From NCBI GenBank assembly GCA_018350325.1, contig JAEVLN010000022.1, positions 575,105 through 639,104 of the forward strand: a stretch of 64,000 bases of DNA, given 5' to 3'. Under the pieces are notes generated by a model, which had not been told where the DNA came from, searched no databases, and saw only the letters and a program-made list of their open reading frames with translations. The position numbers and the translations under genes are program-made. The DNA comes from Globodera rostochiensis (Eukaryota; Nematoda; Chromadorea; Rhabditida; Heteroderidae). Below are positions 34,227-45,100 of the stretch, one piece after another (the first letter of the stretch is position 1; every line of letters starts with the position of its first letter).

Positions 34227-37200
34227 ATGGCATTGACCAACGGAGTTGCGGAAGGCGAGGTGGAATTGGAGGTGCAGAAGATGGACGGGGCGGAGGAGGA
34301 GGAGGAGGAGGAGGCCATGCTGGTGAAAAAAGAGCTCAAGCTGGAGGAAGGCGAGGCTGAAGGAGGAGTAGAAGAAGGTGACCAACAGAGGGAGGGGGGA
34401 GGGCAGGAGAAGATGCAGAACTCAGAATTGTCGGGGAGGGGGGTGATAAAAGTATAGGGAATAGGGAATGGGAGAAGTTGTTCGATAAGGGGGGAAGAAG
34501 AATATGGAAAATAGTAATTTTTAAAAATGTTCAGAAACAGCGGATGAAGCGGCCGGCGACAAAACTGAAGACCAGGCAAGTCGCCTCGGGGTTCTTTATT
34601 TTGTGATCTTTAAAAGTCCAATTTTTCTTAAAAACCCATCGGCAAGCACCTCTCTGGCTCTCTGTTTGAATACATTTAAACATTAATAACAGATTTTCTT
34701 TCCCTCGGGGGATATGCCCTTTGCTCCCCTTATTCCCCACACCCATCCATCCCTTTATCCACTCACAAATTCTCGGTAATGAGCTAAAGAAAGGTTGAAG
34801 ATGGGGGGGGGGGGGAGGAGAGAGAGAGAGAGAAAGAGATTGGGATTTTCGTTATCGCTCTTCTCTCTGGCAAGCTGGAAAGAGCCCTTTTCTTCTTCTC
34901 TGGGCTAATGAAGAACAATTTTTGATCATCTTTAGAGACAGGAGAGTATGGGAGAGGGGTAAAAGGCAAACACAGAGAGGGAGGGAGGAAGGGAGAGACA
35001 AGAGAGACCCTCTCATATCCAGCCAACTTCGAAGAATTTGTTTTGTTCGATCGTCGAGAGGATTTGTTGGTTCTGTGTCCCATGCGACTGTTTCTCTTCC
35101 TTTTAGCTGCGCTTTTTGGCAATTGTTTTAAAGTTGCGCACTCAAATTGGCCGCCACATCCTTTTGTTAGTGCCGAAATGGATTTTTTTGGGATTTGTTA
35201 CCATTTAGCATTCAATTCCTCCGTAACTGTATCCAACCAACCACCAGGTACCCGACATAACAAACGAAGACCCAATGACAACATCAATGGACGGCATCGA
35301 GGACATAGAGGTCGGGTGGTGGAAATTTGAATTATTTAATTCAATCTAGGGTTGGTCCCCGACTCCCCGGGGGCGGGAAAGTCGGGGATCGAGGTCGGGA
35401 CGACTTAATTTTGGTGTCGGGGACTAACCCTAATCCAATCTGTTAACTTGGCATATTTCAGCAGAAGGAAGGTGAAGAAAATGCGGAAACTGTGGAAAAG
35501 GCGGCGGAGGATGAGAACACCGAGGCGGCCGAAATTCCGGTCGATGTTTACGATGAGGCTGCAGAGGGTGAAAAAGTGCCGGAGGCGGAGCAGGAGGAGA
35601 CTCCGGCCGAAGAAGAGCATCCGGAAGAGGAGCCTTTGCCCGAAGAGGGTGCCGATTTGCCTGACTATGAGGGAGCTATTGAGGTACCCGTAGGGGGCGT
35701 TGAGCTGCCTGACACCGAAGAGGAGAAGTCGAAAGCGGACGAGGCGCTTCAGGCAGAGTCAGAGCCGGAGGCGCCTGAGGCAGAGTCAGAGACGGAGGCG
35801 CCGCTCGAGACACCCGTTGAGACGGAGGGCGAGGAGCCAAAGACTGAGGATGAGCAGCAGCAGTTTGAACTGCAGGTGCGCGCCCGAAGAGTCTCGTGAT
35901 GCGAATGGCACTTTCTCCGGCATCATTTAGGCACCGCCGAGGGGACGGCCTCGCACTCCGAACGATTTGGACGAGTTGCAACGTGTGGAGGTGGAGGCTG
36001 CGGAGGTGCCGAGCGCGGCGGACGATGTGGCCAGCGTGACCGGCTCCAGGAAGGCGCCAAGCGTCGGTCGGTGGAGAAGCCGGACAATTTCCGTCATTTA
36101 ATTTGGCCATGTTGTTTAGCGTCGCCAGTTCCCGCAACTCCAAAGAGCGCCGCGTCCACTAAGAAAACGTGCGTTCTACCGACAGATCCCCCCAAATAGC
36201 GCCCCTTATCAAGTTCAGGACATTCGAGGATGAGGTGCTGTCTGTTAAAAGTGGCAGAAGTGGCAGAACCAAATCGCCAAAGAGTCCCCGATCACCGCGC
36301 ACTCCGAAGTCACCGAAATCGCCCAGGTGCTAAAGTTTATCAGTGAATGATCAGACAAACAATGATTTTCAGAAAAGTCGAAATAGAGGAGCCGCAACCA
36401 GAGGAGGAGGACGTTGGTGCAGCAGCATCGAAGGATGAGGAGGAGAAGCAGAGACAGGAAAGTTTCGACGCACGGATGCGCGAAAGGGAGGAGGAGGAGG
36501 CAAGGTGAGGAGGGAGGGATATGAAAGCAATGTCCCGCTGTTGTCCGAATGGACGATTCCTTTCAAACTCTGGAATATGAATCTTTTCGATCGGCTTAAC
36601 TGGGTTTGATCGGATTGGCAGATGGAAACGCATGACCAGCTGGGACAAGGGCGAGGATGGGACGGCGGCGGTGGAACGCAAAACGTCGGCAGTTACGGCA
36701 GAGACAGTGGACGAAGTGCCGGAGGAGAAGTTTGAGGCCGAGCCGGAGCAGAAATCTGAGGCCGAGCCGGTGGAGGAGGAAAGCGAATTGGAGCAGAAGG
36801 TTGAGGGTGAGGAGGAGCCAAAGTCGGTGCTTGAAGAGGTGCCGGTGGCGGAGGCTGAGTCGGCTCCGGAAGAAGCGGAGACGGAGGAGCCCAAGGCGGA
36901 GGCGGTGTCGGAGGAGGAGACGGAAGCACCGCCAGGCCCTCCTCGACCGGAACGCTCACCATCCCCGGTAAGTGTGGTTTGATTGACAACGCATCGAATA
37001 CCCCTTAACACATATACATTGCTTGTTGTCCCCTTAAAGATGCAGCGGAGGGAGCCCTCAGCGAGGGACAGGGACTACATGCCGTATGATCAAGACACTC
37101 TCCATGAGACGGTGCCGGCTCGACTGCCCACCGCCACTTCCTTCTCGTCATATTCCCCCGCGGTAAGAGGCGACCAATTCCCCCCCCCCCAAATTTGCCA

Positions 37201-38845
37201 ACATAAAACAATTTCCGCTGCAGGAACGCGAAACGTACAAGCCAATCTCACCATGGGTGGACCAGAGCAGCAAATACCGTAATGAGGTGCCATTGCGCAA
37301 AAGTCGCCCTCAGCCAATCTCAGCCCTCCCCTTACAGTACACTGTGGGCGAACCCCCAGTCGCCCCTGCTGCTTACACCGCCTTCTTCGATGTACTGAGG
37401 CCAACCTCTCGTCAATATATGACAAATGAGCTCGTTCAATCCCTGTTTAGGACCTGGTAGCCACTGGGCCCTTTGCTAGCTCCCTTTACTCCACTTCGCG
37501 ACTGTTGGAGCGATCTCGTTCTCGCACCCGAGTGAGTGCCAATGGGACTGAATGTTGGCAAATTTTGTTTCCCTAATTAAATGCACTGAAATGGGCACTT
37601 CCCAACACACCATATTCATTCCTTTTAGGAACGCCGTCAGGCACTTCGCTCACAAAGCCAGGCGCGAAACTATTACCGGTCCGTCGAGTTTCAATACCGG
37701 TCTCTCACTATTATCTAATCGCTGTTGTCTGTTCCCTCTCCATTGATTGATCCGTTATCCAATAAATTTTAAATTTTTTGGAAGAATGGACACATTGATT
37801 TTGGCTAAAAATTAAAAAAAAATTGTCAGATTCGCGTCCCAATACCCGGCGCCGTTGCGCACCCGCGACTACTCTACCCCGCCCTCCTCCTACCTCACGC
37901 GAGCTCCGACCGCCGCTAGCTCATTCGTCTCGTTCATTGACAACTACGGCGCCAAGCAGTACGACCTGGCACGCAGTCAGTCGCTGCACCGTAAATCCGT
38001 CTACAACAGCAACATGGCATTGAGTCGGTCTGTGTACGTTTTTTGAACTGTTAATGCATGGGATTGGGTCATCGGTTTTGCTTTTGTTTAGTTCCCGCGG
38101 CGGCGTCGATTACTATCTGGGCTCGGGCCGAATGTCCCGCGTGGAATCCTACGCGGACGCGCTGCACAGCCGTTACGAGTGGAACATGCCCAGCAGTCAC
38201 GACATGTACTACGCCTCCAATCGGGGCCAAGTGGGCTACGCGCCCCTCGCCAACTACCAGGTCAGCAGCGAGCAATAATAATATTTTGGGTCACATATTT
38301 TGGCGCTAGGACAAAATCATTAACGGACGAAATCCCTAATAATCCCTAATTATGTATTAGTGATTTCGTCCGCTTTTGGCTTATTAGGGATTTGGTTCGT
38401 TAGTGTTTTGTCCTGGCATGTTCTCACTAACTTCGACTTCCGCTCGAGTTTCGTAACCAGCGAGTTGGGGCAAAACAAAAGCTTTGGATTTGCCCCGTCT
38501 CCCCCATCAAATGTTGAGAAATGTGCCGAAAAAACGTTTTCTCTGGTTACGGGGCCGAGAGACACGACTGCTTCAGAGCTACGTGAGCGGCCTTCAGCGC
38601 AGTCTGTCCCGAGAAAAATTCCAACGGGATAAGGTTGGTTGGTTTTTGTTTTCCCCGCGGGGCGCCTAATTATATCCGATCACTTTGGCAATGGTCAGCT
38701 GCGCAACAAGTACGCGACGGTCAGTTACCAGCTTGACCAGGCGGTCAAACAGATGGACTTGCTGCGTTCCCACAATTACTCGGCAATGCGCTCCGGCTCA
38801 GCGCCACGCACTTCCGTCTACGCCAATTTCTACCCCTATTACTGA
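34227..38845 (+). CDS. Glu-rich to Tyr/Ser/Arg-rich protein, unrecognised
   Basis: Not recognised. The start at 34227 (MALTNGVAEGEVELEVQ) follows a pyrimidine-rich leader. Exons that join well include 34227 to about 34377, 34535-34575, 35248-35310, about 35461 to 35877, about 35931 onward, about 36187-36327, about 36373-36504, about 36622-36968 and several to the stop at 38845. The first half is strongly acidic, with many Glu/Ala/Pro steps. A Lys-Ser-Pro segment (KSPKSPRSPRTPKSPKSPR) follows, then more Glu-rich sequence. The C-terminal third is rich in Tyr, Ser and Arg (DYYLGSGRMSRVESY; YEWNMPSSHDMYYASN) and ends NFYPYY. One intron (34576-35247) is GC-AG with a strong CAG|GCAAGT donor. The composition suggests a disordered cytoskeletal or muscle-associated protein, but that is a guess. 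It could be more than one gene. Confidence 0.55.
35347..35432. mobile_element. 86-bp foldback element in intron
   Basis: The ends TAGGGTTGGTCCCCGAC and GTCGGGGACTAACCCTA are inverted repeats with one mismatch, and the interior is GC-rich. The element sits in an intron of the Glu-rich gene. A related CAATC word occurs on both sides but no clean duplication is seen. Confidence 0.65.
38308..38414. mobile_element. 107-bp foldback element in intron
   Basis: AGGACAAAATCATTAACGG pairs with the right end, which reads TTAGTGTTTTGTCCT, and an inner ATCCCTAAT/ATTAGGGAT pair extends the stem to about 32 bp. It is a MITE-like insertion in the Glu-rich gene. Confidence 0.65.
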
Positions 38846-39170
38846 GGGTGGGTGTCCCGTGTGTGGAGGAATGCTGATGACACATTGAAATGATGGTACG
38901 GTATGGATGGAGACAGACGGTGGCTCATTTTGTATGGTGTATACTGTATTTACTGTAGTACCATAGATTACCTTCTTCGACATGACGTGTCCTGGTGACT
39001 CCTTCCCAATTCTTCTCCCCTTCACCAGACCACAAATTTTGATGATGTTCAATGATAATGAATTCATTTGATGGTGCATAAAGCAATATTTTACATTTTG
39101 TGATTCAAATGCGTCAAATTCGAACATTTAGCGGATGGATTAATCAATTCAAAATTAATTAGTTAATTTA
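38846..39170. other. Convergent 3' spacer
   Basis: 325 bp between the stop codons of the Glu-rich gene (plus) and the mlt-11-like gene (minus). AT-rich UTR-like sequence with nothing further supported. Confidence 0.5.
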
Positions 39171-42100
39171 TTAATGTCTGCTCCTTGCACTGCCACATCT
39201 GCTCTCGCACTGTTGCCTGGTGCTGAACCTGTTGGCGTTGCCGCCGCAGCCGCGATGAAAGAACACTTTGCACTTCCTCTCCTGAAATGTCCGATCATCG
39301 TCATGCAAAATGTGAATTTCCACCATACTTTGGAATCGAAGAAGTACTGTAGATGGGAAGGTGGAGACGGCTCACCCGCGCGACATTGCCGACCTTTATG
39401 AGCAAATTCCGGTCAATTCGAAGTTCGCTTCGCGGAGATTATTACCTTCGATCGGACGAAGTCGGCAAAAATTTTGGATAGACTCAGTTTTGGATGTTCT
39501 GTTGACCTGAAAAATGTGCTCAGCAGATCGATTAGTCTGTTGCCGATGCAATTTACCTCGAAGGGATCTTGGATGCCAATGTCGCCTTCCCCTTCCTTTG
39601 GCTCCGCCAATTTCAATTGTTCAGTCGGAGCAGCGTCACCACCTTTATTCCACAATTTGGGCACTTCGTTCTGCTGTTTAACAAACCTTTTTTGGCTCCA
39701 GCAATCAACAAATGTGCAAATTCCGTCGGTGCGCCAGCTGTAAAGAATGCAATAAATCGACCAACCGATCAAAGAATTTGAATGATTCGGCTCATATAGG
39801 TTCTGGATATTCGTTCTTGTGCAAAACTAATCACAGCCACCACCCTCCATCCTATCTCACCCGCTCGTGCCGCCGCACTCGCAGGCTGACTCGGTACATC
39901 CAAAGGTTGAGCCGACTCTAAAAGGGCATTATACAAAATTTATTGCGGCACAGTTTCCCCAATCTCACGGCTGTTGCTCTTCGCCTCTGTGCCCGTTGTT
40001 GGCGGCACGTTCGACGGCGTTCCTTTCGCTGTTCTGCGGTCAAAAGGAGCCGATCCTTGGCCGACCACCTCGCCGGGGTTGGAACTGCGAATTCCGAAGT
40101 GCGGGGCAACAATCTCACTAGAGCTGCTCAGTTGGCTGCCCTGGGACACCAACGGACAGCACATCCGCACTGCATTTGAATTTGGGATCATCATCATCGT
40201 GCTTTTAGTTTCGGCCCCAGAACCCCCCAGCTCCGTCCAGTAAAACCGATACTCTTTCCATCCGAGCTACCGAGACGTCCCATCACCAGCCCCCTTATTT
40301 GTTAAGCTCTTATGTCCCCGCCCTTAGGGCGTTTTAATGTCGAACCAGCTGGGACATATTCTTCCTTACAGTCCGGTTGTCTTCACCCGCGCCCCTCCCA
40401 CTCACAGTTTCGGTCCGTGTTAATAGAGCAGAAGAAGCCCCGAGAGCACATCGCCTGTCCGTCCAGCTCAATTCCAGCGCCACACACCAGTAACTCCCCG
40501 CTGGTGTCGTTCTTCATCGGGTCCGACCCGTCCGGACAAATAGCGGGCAAATCAGCCAACATTGTGCGCGCCGCGTCCTCCTCATCGTTGGACGCTTTCA
40601 CTTCCAATTGTTTGTCCGCCGTACCGCCAGGCGCACCAATGGAGGGTTTACGCCTAAGCTCGGAGCTCTTCTGGCCGGGACAGCACACTGACGGCGGCCC
40701 GTCGGCACAGAAATAGCCGGAGGGGCATCCGATGGAGTCAGATCGGTCCCCACACAATACGGGGTTCTTACCCCCAAGGGGCAATTCAGCGCCCGGACAA
40801 GGGCCAAGTCCGAGCTTTGGCTTCGCCGAGTTGGCCGTCAAACCTAATCAACGCGCAAGTTTGAATTTGGGTGTGCTGTTTTTATTTGACCGTACCAATT
40901 TTGCAGCGCGTTTCGCAATCCGCCAACTTGGCAAAATTATTTTCATTCCCATCACAGCCGGAAAAGTAGAACAGTCGGCACTGGTCGAGGGCTAAGTCGT
41001 AAAAGTAGCGCAGACTGGCCTCCTGACAGCCGCCGCGGCGAAGCGGCTGCACGCAAGGGCTGAGGTCGGCGGAAGCGGCTGTCAGCAAATTATGCTGACG
41101 GTAGATCGCCTGATTGATCCGTGCCGGCGGTGCTTTGTCTGGAAAAGAAATTTGAAAGGTACGGTGGGGGTTTTTTTGTTGCTAAATTTAGACCGTCAAA
41201 ACGCAGAGAATGTGCCGACGACGGTGAGCCACCGCTGTCCACAGAGAATGCTGACGAAGCAAGCACACTTTGCTGTCCGCGTCGGACACGTCTGTGCTGG
41301 TGATGAAGGCGGTGCCGGAGGAAGCTGTTCTGCTGCTGTTGGCTCTTGTACCCGTGCTGAAATTGATCAGAGGTTGGTTTTATCATCCAACTGCTGGTCA
41401 CGTTTGTGTCCACCTTCAGTTCCTCCCCGTCGTATCCGCCAAACACGTGCTGGTCGTACGGGTCGTCCTCGTTGGGACAGCAGGTGTAGTCCAGACCGTT
41501 GAAGAAGCACACCGACTTGGCCGGACATTGGTTCATACCCGGCAAACACATCACCGGCCGTCCTTACAAAGACCGGACAATTCCCACCCATCCAACAACC
41601 AGCCCTTCTCGGCACACACTCACCGTCCTTGTAGCGCATGGCATTTAGCCCATTCGGACACACGGGGATTGTTTGATGAGCAGCTCGCTGAGGTTGGGCC
41701 ACCACCACTTCCTTGGAGAAGGACTGCCCGAACGTTTCCAAAGCGCCGGGGAATTCGCCAAAGCCTTATTAAAGCATTTCATTCACCCGGCACACCCTCC
41801 AACAATTGCCCCAACCTTTCTGATCCATCCCGCCAATGTTTTGCTCCTCTTTGTTGGACGGCACGTGGTTAGGCAGCCCGCTCTGCACCGCAACTGTTGG
41901 AGAAGCGGCAACAACCGCCGATGCTAAGGCCTCTTTTGGTTGGTCAACTGAATGGAATAGGCGGCACCGTTCTATCTTGAAACTATCTCCTAATCTTGAC
42001 TGATTTCGCGTCGCCCGCTCTAATCACATCCCCTCGGGGGACGATTTCCTCACATCGTTTGCCCGTTTGATAGTCAATCACTGCCGGCGGCGATGGGCCA

Positions 42101-45100
42101 AGCATTGGTGGAAGGTTTGCGGGGAGCTGCTGCGGCATTTTGGGCAGTGGTTGAGCACTGTAGGACGAGTATCCGCTCGCCGTACCGCTAGAGGGCAACG
42201 ATGGGGGCGCTTGGAGGGAAGCGGGGGCAGGCGCGGGAGCTGCCGGCTCCGCGGACAAAGTGGGCATTTCGCCACTAAAGGAACAATGGTTTCATAAGAC
42301 TGGAGACATTGCCAACAGCTTCATACATTGCTTGTGCCAGTGCCGGCATTCCGATCGCCCCTTGGGAATTTTCAGTGAGTGCAATGGTCGCCGCTTTCGC
42401 CAGCGGAAGCTCGTTTTCGTGTTCTGTTTGCTGCTGCTGATCTTCCCCTTCGTCGTTGGCATTTTGTGCTTGCACTGCTCCAACTTCTCGTGACTTTTGC
42501 TGCTGATCAATCGAAGTCAGTGCCGGTGGTGTTCGTGCGTTTGTCACCACATTTTGTGGATGCGGGACGCCAGGCAATTGGAAGACTGAAAGAGGAAACA
42601 ATGTTCGAATACTGGCTTTCCTTGGAGGCTGATACGGCCAAAACTCACATTTGCACATTGCTTCACATTCATCATTGGTGCTGAACCGATTCTCATTGCC
42701 TGATTGGCCTTGCCACACGAATTGCTCACATCTATAAAAAAATAAAATTGGGTCAACGAGTACACATCAGGGATATAACCGGATTTCCTGACTCCGGAAT
42801 TCCTACGGAATCCGAAATTCGGACCTCCGGAAATCCGTTACATCCCTGTATACACAGAGACAAATTCTGGTTTTGCTAACAGTATACCCACCGGAGGTTT
42901 CTGACGTTGAAGTACCACTGCACATGGTATCCCCCACCGGTGCCCTCTTCTCTTTCCAGGGAACACTTCTCCGGCAACAACTGATGGCTATTAGTCAACT
43001 GCTGAACCTTCTTGCACTTCGTCTCGCATTGCTCCCGCTCAGCAAAATTGTTTTGGTTGCCCTGACAGCCGCCGAATGAGAACTGCTCGCAAAGACCCGT
43101 TTGAGCGTTAAAGAACCTGAACATTGGTCGGTATGAGGAGGGCACAGTTTGGACGCGACGGAGAAGTTCAAGCGGAAACTCTACCATTTCGGCACATATT
43201 GGCGACATGCACCCGCGTCTGGCGGCAATGAACAGACGACCTCCGCAGAGTCCCTGACATTCTCCAAAGTGTCTGGCATAATTGGAGGAACCAAAGCCTT
43301 CTGCTGAGGTGGAGACAGAGGCGAAGCTGGACTAACGGTAGATGAACGCACTAGGGGCACTAGCTCAGGGAGGGGAGAACGAGCGGAGACTGTTGGCGGC
43401 GTGTTGGGGTCGGCGAGGGCTGGGGTTGGAGGAGGCTGCTGAGTGTGTCCAGAAGAAGCCATCGCTAAAAAAGCATATAAAACGGCCCGGTCGGTTGAAT
43501 TCGAAACAATTCATTGTGAGGAGCAGTGAAAAGTTGGGAGTGCAAAAGCTAAATGGTGCTTTTAGGTGCCAAAAGTAAACAACAAAACGTCAATGATAAA
43601 TAAAAACAGACGACTTACAGTAATGGAGCCCAGAGGATTGTTTCTTACTGTATATGCACATTTTTTCTCACCCGGTCCGTTGGTCATCAACGCGGTGTCC
43701 TGTTGCATTCCCACCGGAACAGTTGGGGCGAGTCCGTTCATCTGCTGCTGATGCGGAAACACATCCGCCCGCGTTGGAGCTAGTCTACCCGCCTGCTGTT
43801 GTTGATGCGGAGACGCCTCCGTGCCCGCGGCCTCTCTCTCTTCGCCATCGGCTAACTGCTCCCCGCCACCCTCCTCCCTGGTCTCGGTGGAGTTGCCTGC
43901 TTGCATCTCCTCGAGCGTGATTGGTTGCAGACGTGAACTGTCATCGATGAGGCCGCCCCACACTGGCAACATTTTGCGCGCCACCTCCTCGCGTCCACTG
44001 CCTCCGCCGCCTCCCCCACCGCCCTGTTGTTGAAGGTGGTGCAGGGTGAACAGGTCGGACAAGGCGCCCTCCCCTCCGGATACCGGAACGGAGGCGGCCG
44101 TGAGAGGTGAAGACGCGTTGCCGGTCATGGGTGCATTGGGCGGAGATAGCGGCGGCGTTGAAGAGGACTGGACTTGGTCCAGATTTTGAGATTGGATTTG
44201 TTGATGTCCTTCATCATTATGTTGAGGCCGTGATTGAATTTCCTGTGTTTGTTGCGCTGCTTGTAAATGAGGGCTAGCAGCATGTGGCACGTCAGTTTTA
44301 TGATCAGAAATATTTTGAAACAAGTCCAGTCGTTGTCGCTGAACATGTTGCTGCTGTTGTTCTTGTTCCTTATGAGGTTCTTGCAGAGAAAGATGTGATT
44401 CTGGAGTAGCTTGTTGTGGCTGTTCTCCTACTCTTTGTTGGATTTGTGCCTGTTGCGGCTGTTCACCTTGTTCTTGCTGAGCCTGAAGAGGCGGAGCTTG
44501 TTGGGGTTGTACTCCTTGTTCTTGTTGAATTAGTGGAGTTTGTTGAGATCGTCCACCTCCTTCCTGAACTTGATGAGACACATGCTGCGGTTGTCCCTTT
44601 TCTGTTTGTTGTGGTAAAGCTTGTTGCGGTTGCACGCCTTGTACTTGTTGAACTTGTGGAGGCGCAACTTCTTGCAGCTGTCCTCCTTGTATTTGTTGAA
44701 TTTGGGATGACGGAGCTTGTTGCGGTTGTCCACTGTTTACTTGCTGTGCTTGAGGAGGCGGAGTTTGTTGAGGTTGTCCTCCTTGTACTTGTTCAATTTG
44801 AGAAAGTGGAACTTGTTGAGATTGTCCTTTTATTTGTTGTGCTTGAAGAAGCGGAGCTTGTTGCGGCTTTCCTTCGTGTACTTGTTGATCTTGTGGAAGC
44901 ATATTTTGTTGTTGTTGCCCACTTTGTTGAATTTGTGGAGGTGGAGCTTCATGCGGTTGTCCAGCTTGAACTTGCTGAGCTTGAAGAGACAGAGTTTGTT
45001 GCGGTTGCCTTCCTTGTACTTGCTGGACTTGAGGAAGCCGAACATGGTACCGTTGTCCTCCTTGTACTTGTTGAACTTGTGGAGGCGCAACTTCTTGCGG

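Noticed and set aside
34127..34579. Minus-strand Pro/Ser-rich open frames opposite the first Glu-rich exons
   Set aside because: They are complements of GAG/GAA-rich coding sequence and homopolymers.
35083..35330. Open frame with a signal-peptide-like start (MRLFLFLLAALFGN)
   Set aside because: It lies inside the GC-AG intron of the Glu-rich gene, has no supported continuation, and the intron joins cleanly without it. It could be an alternative first exon but there is no evidence.
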